A stretch of 64,000 nt of DNA from Wolbachia endosymbiont (group B) of Hofmannophila pseudospretella (GTDB lineage: Bacteria > Pseudomonadota > Alphaproteobacteria > Rickettsiales > Anaplasmataceae): the NCBI RefSeq assembly GCF_964028515.1, contig NZ_OZ034788.1, forward strand, positions 1,178,001-1,242,000, in the 5' to 3' direction. The position numbers and the translations under genes are program-made. Positions 1-7,798 of this stretch are shown piece after piece. How positions within the stretch are numbered: position 1 is the stretch's first letter; every line of letters starts with the position of its first letter. The notes below the pieces were generated by a model. That model did not search any database. It saw only the letters and a list, made by a program, of their open reading frames with translations, and was not told the origin of the DNA.

Positions 1-1
1 G

Positions 2-154
2 CCTAGAGATTCTTCTGAAATCAGAATTAGGAATAGGTGCGCTTTAACTGGTAGGCCGAGAGGAGTATATAGAAAATTTGGTTTATGTAGGATTGTTTTA
101 CGTGATTTGTGTTCTTTTGGACAAGTTCCAGGGGTTACAAAATCTAGTTGGTAA
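2..154 (+). CDS. rpsN: 30S ribosomal protein S14, C-terminal part
   Basis: This is the last 50 codons of S14, a 16S rRNA-binding protein of the small-subunit head; the start lies before the window. The frame begins at base 2 and reads through the typical S14 tail: an RNRCALTGRPRG block, then YRKFGLCRI, ending in KSSW. There is only one cysteine in the RNRC block, so this is the zinc-free form of S14. It is followed after 22 bases by rpsH, in the usual L5-S14-S8-L6 order. Confidence 0.95.
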   Translation, partial: PRDSSEIRIRNRCALTGRPRGVYRKFGLCRIVLRDLCSFGQVPGVTKSSW

Positions 155-176
155 ATGTGATATAAGGAGTGTAATA

Positions 177-572
177 GTGTCGTTATCTGATGGTATTGGT
201 GATTTTTTAACAAGAATACGTAATGCTCAATTGGCAATGCATAGGGAAACAAGAGTCCTATTCTCTAAAGTGAATTCTTCTATATTGAAGATTTTAAAAG
301 AGGAAGGGTATATTCTTAATTATAAAAAGCAAGAGAGTGATAGTGTCCCTTCGCTTGTTGTGCAGTTGAAGTATTATGATAAATCACCTGTGATTAATGA
401 TATAGCTAGGGTATCAAAGCCCGGTTGTCGTTATTATTCTAAGTGTAAGGACATTTCTAAAGCATATAATGGTCTTGGAATTTTTATTATATCTACACCG
501 AAAGGAGTGATGACCGATTATAATGCACGTAGATTAAAAGTTGGTGGAGAAGTTTTGTGTCGTGTATTTTAA
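177..572 (+). CDS. rpsH: 30S ribosomal protein S8
   Basis: S8 binds the central domain of 16S rRNA and often acts as a translational repressor of its own operon. The product is 131 residues, normal for S8, and opens with SLSDGIGDFLTRIRNAQ. The C-terminal block with STPKGVMTDYNARR matches the RNA-binding end of the family. I chose GTG at 177 because an AAGGAG ribosome-binding site lies at 163-168; the frame stays open upstream to 78, but that part overlaps rpsN and is not S8-like. Confidence 0.95.
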   Translation: MSLSDGIGDFLTRIRNAQLAMHRETRVLFSKVNSSILKILKEEGYILNYKKQESDSVPSLVVQLKYYDKSPVINDIARVSKPGCRYYSKCKDISKAYNGLGIFIISTPKGVMTDYNARRLKVGGEVLCRVF

Positions 573-588
573 ATGATAGGAGAAATGT

Positions 589-1134
589 ATGTCTCGTATA
601 GGTGCCGCACCTATCAATATTCCTGCTGATCTTTCAGTTGAATATAATGATGGTAGGGTATTGATAAGAAGTGTTAGGGCAGAAAAAGAGCTGAGCTTGT
701 GTAGTGGCATTCTGTGTCAGATAGTTGATAATCAATTGTTACTTTCTGTTGATCAAGACAGGGATGATTATGATAAAATAAAATCTATATGGGGCACTTA
801 TAGAAGTAATATTAATAACATGATTAACGGTATGGTTAATGATTTTTCTGTTGATCTTGAGATTAATGGTGTGGGGTATAAAGCAGAATGTGATGATAAG
901 TGTTTGACTTTATATCTTGGTTATAGTCATAATATTAAGTATAAAGTGCCTAAATATGTTGAGATTAAGTGTATAAAGCCAACTCATTTAGTGATTCGCG
1001 GTATGGATAAGCAAAAAGTCTATATGGTGGCTTCTGATATATGTAAAATTAGAAAATATGATCCTTATAAAGGTAAGGGTATTGTAATAAAAGGCAAATT
1101 TATGCTGCGTAAGGTTGTAAATAAAAAGAAGTAA
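589..1134 (+). CDS. rplF: 50S ribosomal protein L6
   Basis: L6 binds 23S rRNA near the factor-binding site of the large subunit. The 181-residue product has the normal two-domain length. It starts MSRIGAAPINIP and ends with the family's C-terminal signature around residues 155-172 (RKYDPYKGKGI). It lies 16 bases after rpsH, with AGGAG just before the ATG. The GYKAECDDKCLTLYLGYSH segment corresponds to the second alpha/beta repeat. Confidence 0.95.
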   Translation: MSRIGAAPINIPADLSVEYNDGRVLIRSVRAEKELSLCSGILCQIVDNQLLLSVDQDRDDYDKIKSIWGTYRSNINNMINGMVNDFSVDLEINGVGYKAECDDKCLTLYLGYSHNIKYKVPKYVEIKCIKPTHLVIRGMDKQKVYMVASDICKIRKYDPYKGKGIVIKGKFMLRKVVNKKK

Positions 1135-1139
1135 TTAAA

Positions 1140-1511
1140 ATGAAAAGATTATATAATTTTTTAAGTGGCTATGAAAAAAGGAAACTTCGTAATAGAGCGA
1201 AGCTCGATAAGAGCGCTGGACGTTTACGTATATCCATATTTAAGTCTAATAAACATTTTTATGTTCAGTTGATTAACGATGCAAAAGGAACAACCCTAGC
1301 TTCTGCTTCTACTTTGGATGATAAAATTAGGAATGTATGTAAAGGTAGGGTAAATGCTGAAACTATAAAACAGGTTTCTTCTTTAGTGATTGAGCGTCTG
1401 CCTAGTACAAAATTGGAGCAGCGATTCGTCTTTGATCGGGGGGCATATAAGTATACAGGATTGATTTCTCAATTTGCTGAGGCTTTAAGAAGCTCTGGAT
1501 TTAAATTTTAG
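1140..1511 (+). CDS. rplR: 50S ribosomal protein L18
   Basis: L18 binds 5S rRNA and helps attach it to the large subunit. The 123-residue protein has the basic N-terminus and the central RLRISIFKSNKHFYVQLI strand typical of L18, and ends FAEALRSSGFKF as in the family. It begins five bases after rplF, so it is almost certainly co-transcribed and probably translationally coupled. Confidence 0.94.
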   Translation: MKRLYNFLSGYEKRKLRNRAKLDKSAGRLRISIFKSNKHFYVQLINDAKGTTLASASTLDDKIRNVCKGRVNAETIKQVSSLVIERLPSTKLEQRFVFDRGAYKYTGLISQFAEALRSSGFKF

Positions 1512-1523
1512 AAGGTTTTAAAT

Positions 1524-2036
1524 ATGGCTGTAAAGAATTTACAAAATAATAATGATTTATCAGAACTTTTAGTTTCAGTCCGAAGAGTAACAACGGTTAC
1601 CAAAGGTGGTAGAAGATTTTCATTTTCAACTTTGGTTGTTGTTGGTGATGGTAAGGGTAGGGTAGGATGTGGAATAGGTAAACACGCAGAGGTTGCTGAA
1701 GCAAGAGTGAAAGCTGTAAATGCTGCAAAGAAGTCGATGATTAGGGTGTACTTACGTGAAGGTAGAACTTTACATCATGATATTAAGGCTAAATTTTGTT
1801 CTGGTGAGATAGTTTTAAGAGCTGCAAGAACTGGAACAGGTATTATTGCTGGTGGAGCAATGAGGTCGGTTTTTGAGGTATTAGGTATAAAGGATGTGGT
1901 AGCTAAGTCTACTAGATCAAATGATCCTCATAATATTATATGTGCAGTATTTAAGGCTTTTGATGTTATGTTATCTCCTCGCCAAGTGGCAGGTAAGAGG
2001 GGTAAAAAGATTAGTGAGATAGTTGGAAATAGGTAA
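1524..2036 (+). CDS. rpsE: 30S ribosomal protein S5
   Basis: S5 is needed for decoding accuracy and for mRNA unwinding at the entry channel. The 170-residue product has the double-stranded RNA-binding N-terminal domain, with RRVTTVTKGGRRFSF at residues 20-34, and the glycine-rich loop VVGDGKGRVGCGIGKHAEV. The C-terminal domain includes GTGIIAGGAMRSVFE. It is followed directly by rplO at 2040: the rpmD (L30) gene that usually sits between them is absent. Confidence 0.95.
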   Translation: MAVKNLQNNNDLSELLVSVRRVTTVTKGGRRFSFSTLVVVGDGKGRVGCGIGKHAEVAEARVKAVNAAKKSMIRVYLREGRTLHHDIKAKFCSGEIVLRAARTGTGIIAGGAMRSVFEVLGIKDVVAKSTRSNDPHNIICAVFKAFDVMLSPRQVAGKRGKKISEIVGNR

Positions 2037-2039
2037 AGT

Positions 2040-2510
2040 ATGAATGATGCTGTAAAATTAAATTCTATATTTACCAAATTATCTAAGAAAAAGAAGCCTA
2101 AATTATTAGGTAGAGGTATTGGTTGTGGTAAAGGTAAAACATCCGGTAAGGGGCATAAAGGGCAGAAAGCGAGAAGTGGCGTTTCTATAAATGGTTTTGA
2201 AGGTGGACAGCAGTCTATATATACTCGTTTACCTAAAAGAGGTTTTAAGCCTATACGCAAAAACTTATACTCTATATTTAATGTTGGTGATGTACAGTGC
2301 TTAATGGAAGCTAAAAAAATAGTCAAGGATTCTATCATAGATAAGGAGCTACTGCATAAATTAGGTTTTATCAGATCTGTTAAAAGTAAAATCAAACTTC
2401 TTAATAAGGGTAAATTAAGCGAAAAATTTGTGTTTCATGTTGATTTTGCATCAGAAGCTGCAAAAAGATCTGTAGCTTCAGTTGGTGGTAGTGTAGAAAT
2501 ACTATCGTAA
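2040..2510 (+). CDS. rplO: 50S ribosomal protein L15
   Basis: L15 is a late-assembling large-subunit protein. The 156-residue product carries the glycine- and lysine-rich extended N-terminus (RGIGCGKGKTSGKGHKGQK) and the GFEGGQ block, followed by a typical globular C-terminal half. It starts three bases after rpsE and ends three bases before secY. The long open frame on the opposite strand here is only a shadow. Confidence 0.94.
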   Translation: MNDAVKLNSIFTKLSKKKKPKLLGRGIGCGKGKTSGKGHKGQKARSGVSINGFEGGQQSIYTRLPKRGFKPIRKNLYSIFNVGDVQCLMEAKKIVKDSIIDKELLHKLGFIRSVKSKIKLLNKGKLSEKFVFHVDFASEAAKRSVASVGGSVEILS

Positions 2511-2513
2511 ATC

Positions 2514-3842
2514 ATGAACAGTAAATTTGCATTTAATAGTTTGGATTCTACGTTGTTATATAAAAGTGATTTACTAAAGCGTATATTTTTTACGCTAATG
2601 GCTTTAGTTTGTTATCGTTTAGGCACTTATGTTCCTATCCCTGGAGTTAATCTTGATATAATCAATGATATATTTCCAAAGGAGAGTTCTGGTGTTTTTG
2701 GAGTATTTAATTTATTTTCTGGTGGCGCTTTAGCTAGAATGACGATCTTGGCGTTAAACGTTATGCCATACATAGTTGCATCCATAGTTATGCAATTATT
2801 ATCCTCTGCCGTTAAAGGAATCAATGAAATTAAAAATGAAGGAGAGTTAGGACGTCGAAAGATGAACTCTTATATACGCTATATGACTATAGTGTTTTGT
2901 ATCTTTCAATCAATTACGATCTTAATAGGGTTAGAAAGAATGAATAGAGAAGGGGTATTAGTTGTAGTTGAACCTGGTATTATGTTTCGTACTATAGGTA
3001 TCTTTAGCCTTTTAGGTGGAACTATATTTTTAATATGGCTTGGTGAGCGGATCAGTGTGAGCGGTATAGGAAATGGTATCTCATTAATCATTTTTACTGG
3101 CATAACATCTGAATTACATAATGCTTTATCATCTCTGCTAACATTAAATAAAAATGGTAGTATGTCATTTTTCATTACCCTTTTTGTTATAGCATTGTTT
3201 TTTTTACTGCTCCTTTTAGTCATTTTTACAGAATCTTCTTATAGAAAGGTAATTGTTCAATATCCCAAAAAACAGTTTAAAAAATTACATAATGATGATT
3301 TTACTTACATTCCATTGAAGATCAATTTATCTGGTGTAATACCAACTATTTTTGCTAACGCAATTCTATTAACGCCTATTTCAATTGCAAATTTCTATAA
3401 AGGTCATGCCATTGCTGATTTTATTTTAAACTACTTTATGGCAAATAAAGTGATGTACATTATAACTTACTTAATACTCATAGTACTTTTTAATTTTTTC
3501 TATACCAATTTTATATTTAATCCAGAGGAAAATGCTGATTTTCTTAGGAAAAATGGTGGTTTTATTCCTGGTAGAGGGCCTGGAAAACATACTTCTGATT
3601 ATCTTCAAGATATAGTTTTTAAATTAACATTTATTGGGTCTGCGTATTTGGTGGTAATATGTACTGTACCTGAAATTATGAGGTATCATTATGATATACC
3701 ATTTATTTTTGGTGGGACGAGCTTGCTGATTATAGTTAACGTTATTACTGATACTATTATGCAAGTACAATCTTATGTTTTTTCAAATAGGTACGATAGT
3801 TGGATAAAGAAATATGAGTCTAAAACAAGGAGACTAAAGTGA
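2514..3842 (+). CDS. secY: Protein translocase subunit SecY
   Basis: SecY is the pore-forming subunit of the inner-membrane Sec translocon. The 442-residue product has about ten hydrophobic segments, the YVPIPGV block near residue 40, FNLFSGGALARMTILALNVMPYI around residues 63-85, GISLIIFTGI in the middle and the cytoplasmic loop with FIPGRGPGKHT near residue 347. The start is ATG at 2514, three bases after rplO. It overlaps adk by four bases, a sign of translational coupling. SecG, its small partner, is encoded elsewhere in this window (46285-46605). Confidence 0.96.
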   Translation: MNSKFAFNSLDSTLLYKSDLLKRIFFTLMALVCYRLGTYVPIPGVNLDIINDIFPKESSGVFGVFNLFSGGALARMTILALNVMPYIVASIVMQLLSSAVKGINEIKNEGELGRRKMNSYIRYMTIVFCIFQSITILIGLERMNREGVLVVVEPGIMFRTIGIFSLLGGTIFLIWLGERISVSGIGNGISLIIFTGITSELHNALSSLLTLNKNGSMSFFITLFVIALFFLLLLLVIFTESSYRKVIVQYPKKQFKKLHNDDFTYIPLKINLSGVIPTIFANAILLTPISIANFYKGHAIADFILNYFMANKVMYIITYLILIVLFNFFYTNFIFNPEENADFLRKNGGFIPGRGPGKHTSDYLQDIVFKLTFIGSAYLVVICTVPEIMRYHYDIPFIFGGTSLLIIVNVITDTIMQVQSYVFSNRYDSWIKKYESKTRRLK

Positions 3843-4480
3843 TTATTACAATTTTTGGTCCTCCTGGCTCTGGTAAGGGTACTCAGTCCAGTTTGTTAAT
3901 AGCAAAGTATAATTTTAAATTAGTTTCAGTAGGAGATTTATTAAGGAATATTATATCTAGTGGGAGTAAATTAGGTAAAGGAATAAAGGATACTGTTGAA
4001 TCTGGTAATTTAATTCAAGATGAAGTTATATGTAAATTATTGTGTGACCAGCTTGCATTAATAGATGGTGATTTTTTGTTAGATGGTTTTCCAAGAAATT
4101 TAAATCAAGCTCATTTTTTAACTCAAGTTTTGCAAAAAAGATGCAATAGGGATGTTGATCTTGTAATTGAGTTGCAGCTTGACGATAATATTGCAATTGA
4201 TAGATTAAAAGATCGTCTTACTTGTTTGGATTGTAAAACTATATATAGTATATCTTCTTTTAAAAATACTACTTGTGCTAAATGTAAAAGTACGAGATTG
4301 GAGAAGAGAATTGATGATGCTAATATGCTTGGAATTAATAAGAGGATAAGAGAATATCATTTTCAGATGAAGGGTTTGCGCGAGTATTATAAGGGCAAAT
4401 TGTTAACAATTAACGCTAATTTGAGTGTTGATAGAGTAATGCAAGAGATTGAAAGTAAAATTTCTTGTAATTTGATTTGA
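3839..4480 (+). CDS. adk: Adenylate kinase
   Basis: Adenylate kinase interconverts ATP + AMP and 2 ADP in the cytoplasm. The 213-residue product has the P-loop GPPGSGKGTQ at residues 7-16, the AMP-binding DGFPRN block around residue 82, and a long-form LID domain with four cysteines in CxxC-CxxC arrangement around residues 127-154, suggesting bound zinc. GTG start, overlapping the secY stop. Its stop codon lies inside the -35 box of the next promoter. Confidence 0.95.
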   Translation: MIITIFGPPGSGKGTQSSLLIAKYNFKLVSVGDLLRNIISSGSKLGKGIKDTVESGNLIQDEVICKLLCDQLALIDGDFLLDGFPRNLNQAHFLTQVLQKRCNRDVDLVIELQLDDNIAIDRLKDRLTCLDCKTIYSISSFKNTTCAKCKSTRLEKRIDDANMLGINKRIREYHFQMKGLREYYKGKLLTINANLSVDRVMQEIESKISCNLI

Positions 4481-4504
4481 CTATAAGTTGTTTTATGGTA
4501 TAAA
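4477..4504 (+). promoter_or_regulatory. Sigma-70-type promoter upstream of rpsM
   Basis: TTGACT (4477-4482) and TATAAA (4499-4504) are separated by 16 bases, close to the bacterial consensus. The site lies between adk and rpsM and would start transcription around 4511, about 30 bases before rpsM. The adk stop codon is part of the -35 hexamer. Confidence 0.6.
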
Positions 4505-4539
4505 TTAAGAGTTATTATTAATAAAGTATCGAGGTATCA

Positions 4540-4908
4540 GTGGCACGTATTGCAGGCATAAATGTTCCGGTGAAGAAGTGTATTCCTTTTGCATTAACTT
4601 ATATACATGGTATAGGCATTACTACTGCGAATATAATTTGTCGTAGCTGTAAAATTGATGAGCGTAAGCGTGTTTCAGAATTACAAGATGAAGATATAGA
4701 GAAAATTAGTAGTTTTATTAGGCAAAAATATGTCATAGAGGGTGAGCTCAGAAAAAAAGTGGCTATGGATATAAAATCTTTAATCGAAATTGGTTGCTAT
4801 AGAGGATTAAGGCATAGAAAAGGTTTGCCTGTGAGGGGACAAAGAACCCATACTAATGCTAAAACTCGTAAAGGCAGATCTAAATTGCCTATTGCTGGGA
4901 AAAAATAA
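4540..4908 (+). CDS. rpsM: 30S ribosomal protein S13
   Basis: S13 sits in the small-subunit head and contacts the P-site tRNA and the large subunit. The 122-residue product starts with GTG and reads ARIAGINVP, the family N-terminus. It contains the helix-two-turn-helix region and the basic C-terminal signature GLPVRGQRTHTNAKTRKG. It heads the second ribosomal/RNA polymerase cluster, rpsM-rpsK-rpoA-rplQ. Confidence 0.95.
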   Translation: MARIAGINVPVKKCIPFALTYIHGIGITTANIICRSCKIDERKRVSELQDEDIEKISSFIRQKYVIEGELRKKVAMDIKSLIEIGCYRGLRHRKGLPVRGQRTHTNAKTRKGRSKLPIAGKK

Positions 4909-4932
4909 AATTTGTTATTATCGTGAGTTTTT

Positions 4933-5319
4933 ATGAAAAAAGTTAAAACGGTTGGTAAGAATACAAAAAGGTTTATTACTGGTATTGTCCATATTCGTGC
5001 AACTTTTAATAATACTTTTGTAAATGTGACTGATGTTTGTGGTAATACGCTTTACCAGACTTCTGTTGGTGCATGTGGTTTTTCTGGTTCGAGAAAATCC
5101 ACACCTTATGCTGCAGGTAAGGTTGCCGATTCTGCTGCGAAGAAAGTAATAGAGAGATTTGGTATGAAGGTTGTTTCTGTAATAATTCGTGGTCCTGGTT
5201 TTGGTGCAGAAGCTGCAGTTAAAGCACTTCGGAGTTGTGGATTGACTGTCACTTCAATTGCAGATAAAACGGCGATACCTCATAATGGGTGTAGATTAAG
5301 GAAAAAAAGAAGAGTATAG
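4933..5319 (+). CDS. rpsK: 30S ribosomal protein S11
   Basis: S11 forms part of the small-subunit platform near the mRNA exit site. The 128-residue product has the family features GIVHIRATFNNTFVNVTD near residue 20, SRKSTPYAA in the middle and the C-terminal TAIPHNGCRLRKKRRV. It lies 24 bases downstream of rpsM and 20 bases upstream of the chosen rpoA start. Confidence 0.95.
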   Translation: MKKVKTVGKNTKRFITGIVHIRATFNNTFVNVTDVCGNTLYQTSVGACGFSGSRKSTPYAAGKVADSAAKKVIERFGMKVVSVIIRGPGFGAEAAVKALRSCGLTVTSIADKTAIPHNGCRLRKKRRV

Positions 5320-5339
5320 GATATTTGGAAGGTTTTTGT

Positions 5340-6407
5340 ATGTATTATAGTGATAATGTTTCTTTCTGTGGAAATTTAGATAGATTAACTAAGCCTAATG
5401 CAATTAAGGTAATATTAGGTGATTCGAGTAAAAAAAGTGATATAGTTCTAGAACCTTTGGAAAGTGGTTTTGCTTTAACGTTGGGTCATGCATTAAGGCG
5501 TGTAATGTTGTCTTCTCTTCGCGGTAGTGCTGTTTATGGAATAAAAATTGAAGGCATGAATCATGAATTTACTTCGATCCAAGGAGTTAGGGAAGACATA
5601 ACTGATATAGCATTAAATATGGGCATGTTGAGATGTAAGTTAAATAATACGTCTAATAAGTGCTTAAATTTGAGCGCTAAAGGGCCTTGTCAAGTATTAG
5701 CTGGAATGATAGAAACTGATGACCAATGCTCTATTATTAATAAAGATTTGGTGATATGTACACTAGGTCAAGATGTGGAGCTTAACATTACTATATATGT
5801 TGCTAGTGGAAAAGGTTATCTTTCTGTAAATAAATATAAAGAAAATGAATTTTTAAAATCTATGAATGAACAAGATTTAATTGGTTTTATTCCAGTTAAT
5901 GCTTTATATAGTCCTGTTGAGAGGGTTTCATATAAAGTAGAGAATAGTCGTGTTGGTCAAGTTACTGATAAAGATAAGCTGATATTGTCAATTGAAACTG
6001 ATGGTACAATCTCTCCAAGTCAAGCTATTGACTATGCTGCAAGAATATTACAAGAGCAATTTCAGCCTTTTATTAATTCTGATATGAGTTATAAAAAATC
6101 GCAGGTTTCTTTGTCTAGTGGTGCTAAAGATTTGGGCTATGATCCTGTTCTATTGTGTAAAGTAGATGAAATGGAATTATCTGTTAGATCTCATAACTGT
6201 CTGAAAAATGAAAATATCACTTATATAGGTGATCTTGTGCAAAAGACGGAAGTTGAAATGTTAAGAACTGCTAATTTTGGCCGAAAATCTTTGAATGAAA
6301 TCAAGGCAATTTTAAATAATTCAGGTTTGTCTTTGGGTATGAATATACCAAATTGGCCGCCTAAGGATATAGATGAACTGGCTAAACAACATACTGATGA
6401 GGATTAG
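5340..6407 (+). CDS. rpoA: RNA polymerase alpha subunit
   Basis: The alpha subunit scaffolds RNA polymerase assembly and contacts regulators and upstream promoter DNA. The product has the N-terminal dimerisation domain (EPLESGFALTLGHALRRVML near residue 41) and a C-terminal domain with NCLKNENI and FGRKSLNEIK. I chose ATG at 5340, giving 355 residues, because GGAAGG lies at 5327-5332, seven bases before it. The frame is open from TTG at 5325, but that codon overlaps this ribosome-binding site. Confidence 0.95.
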   Translation: MYYSDNVSFCGNLDRLTKPNAIKVILGDSSKKSDIVLEPLESGFALTLGHALRRVMLSSLRGSAVYGIKIEGMNHEFTSIQGVREDITDIALNMGMLRCKLNNTSNKCLNLSAKGPCQVLAGMIETDDQCSIINKDLVICTLGQDVELNITIYVASGKGYLSVNKYKENEFLKSMNEQDLIGFIPVNALYSPVERVSYKVENSRVGQVTDKDKLILSIETDGTISPSQAIDYAARILQEQFQPFINSDMSYKKSQVSLSSGAKDLGYDPVLLCKVDEMELSVRSHNCLKNENITYIGDLVQKTEVEMLRTANFGRKSLNEIKAILNNSGLSLGMNIPNWPPKDIDELAKQHTDED

Positions 6408-6414
6408 GTAGTAT

Positions 6415-6843
6415 ATGAAACATGGAATAAAGAAAAATAAACTGTCTCGTTGTACCGAGCATAGGTTATCAATGTTAAAGAATCTATCTATCTCGTTAAT
6501 TAATCATGAGCAGATTGTAACTACTTTACCAAAGGCTAAAGCACTTCGTCCATATGTGGAAAAGTTTATTACAATTGCTAAGAATAACGATTCTTTACAT
6601 GGTAGAAGGCTTTTGCTTTCACGTCTTCATAATAGTAAGTTAGTAGTTGATAAATTATTAAGCGTTCTAGCTAATCGTTATCAAGACCGTAAAGGTGGAT
6701 ATTCTAGAATAATAAAATTTGGTACTAGAAAGGGTGATTGCGCTCCAATGGCAGTGATAGAGCTAGTTGATAGAGATATTTCAGCAAAAGGTGAGATTTA
6801 TAGTAAAAATAAAAAAGGAAGCAAAGTAGTTACACAAAGCTAA
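6415..6843 (+). CDS. rplQ: 50S ribosomal protein L17
   Basis: L17 is a large-subunit protein near the peptide exit region. The 142-residue product opens MKHGIKKNKLSRCTEHR and has the LPKAKALRPYVEKFIT stretch and the DRKGGYSRIIK block typical of L17. It begins seven bases after rpoA, preserving the common rpoA-rplQ gene order, and is the last ribosomal protein gene of this cluster. Confidence 0.94.
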   Translation: MKHGIKKNKLSRCTEHRLSMLKNLSISLINHEQIVTTLPKAKALRPYVEKFITIAKNNDSLHGRRLLLSRLHNSKLVVDKLLSVLANRYQDRKGGYSRIIKFGTRKGDCAPMAVIELVDRDISAKGEIYSKNKKGSKVVTQS

Positions 6844-6854
6844 TTATTCTTTTT

Positions 6855-7208
6855 ATGGTAAGTAGGTTACGCTATTTTGTAGGTTACTTTGGAGAATTGT
6901 TAGTTTCGATATATTTAAAGCTGAAATTCTATAATGTTATAAAACGTCGCTTCCGTTGTAGGTTGGGTGAAATTGACTTAATTGTATCTAAAAAAAGGGA
7001 GCTGATTTTTATAGAAGTTAAAACAAGTTTATTTGGAAAAGAAGTACCGATATCTCATTTTCAGTGTCAGTCTATTATAAATTCTTCTAAATATTTCTTA
7101 AGTAAAAATCTTGATTTTTTAGATTATTCAGTCAGATATGATTTATGTTTTCTTTCCTTAAGGAGAAGACCTATTTATATAAAAAATGCTTGGATTGAGG
7201 AATGGTAG
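6855..7208 (+). CDS. YraN/UPF0102-family nuclease-like protein
   Basis: The 117-residue protein matches the YraN family, small proteins with a restriction-endonuclease-like (Holliday-junction-resolvase-like) fold and no settled role. Visible features are the GELLVSIYLKLKFYNVIKRRFR start, the GEIDLIV motif with its acidic residues, and the IEVKT strand; together these give the E-D-ExK catalytic pattern of the fold. It follows rplQ by 11 bases and may be co-transcribed with it. Function is inferred from the motif only. Confidence 0.8.
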   Translation: MVSRLRYFVGYFGELLVSIYLKLKFYNVIKRRFRCRLGEIDLIVSKKRELIFIEVKTSLFGKEVPISHFQCQSIINSSKYFLSKNLDFLDYSVRYDLCFLSLRRRPIYIKNAWIEEW

Positions 7209-7246
7209 CTTAAATAACTTAGATTTACTAGAATAGGTAATTTAAT

Positions 7247-7798
7247 ATGAAAAACAATAATTTAGTTTCATCTTATGCTAGAGCACTGTTTCATGTCTCA
7301 GGAAGCAGATTAGGTATTATAAGAAAAGAAGTAGAATTTTTGTTAGCTTTTTTTAAAGATCAAAGTGATGTTTTTGTGTATCTATCTCATCCTATGGTTT
7401 CTCTTTTGCACAAAAAAGAAGCGATACTTTCTATAAATGAGAACTTGAGTGAAAACTTAGTCAAATTTATTATGGTTACACTTGCAAACAAGCGCTCCCG
7501 TTTATTAATCCTTATATTAGAAAAATTCTTAAATCTTGTAAGGGAAAGTGAAAACGAATTGGAAATTACTATAAAATCAGCAGAGGTTTTAAAGAAACCT
7601 GATATAAAAATAATTACTGAATCTTTGAACTTTCTTGGTAAAATAATAAAAGTTAGTAATGTGGTTGATCCTTCTATACTAGGTGGCTTTGTAGTTAGGT
7701 ATGGTTTTAACTTGATTGATGCTTCGCTTAAGAGTTATTTGGATAGATTGGTTGATTTGAGTAAAATGGAAATGTTGAAAATAAGGAATTGTATATGA
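7247..7798 (+). CDS. atpH: F1Fo ATP synthase delta subunit
   Basis: The delta subunit links the F1 head to the peripheral stalk of ATP synthase. The 183-residue product has the family layout: an N-terminal helical domain starting SSYARALFHVS and a C-terminal region with DPSILGGFVVRYGFNLIDASLKSYLDRL, the conserved delta signature. Its stop overlaps the atpA start (ATGA), so the two are probably translationally coupled. The other ATP synthase genes are not in this window, consistent with the split atp operons of Rickettsiales. Confidence 0.93.
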   Translation: MKNNNLVSSYARALFHVSGSRLGIIRKEVEFLLAFFKDQSDVFVYLSHPMVSLLHKKEAILSINENLSENLVKFIMVTLANKRSRLLILILEKFLNLVRESENELEITIKSAEVLKKPDIKIITESLNFLGKIIKVSNVVDPSILGGFVVRYGFNLIDASLKSYLDRLVDLSKMEMLKIRNCI

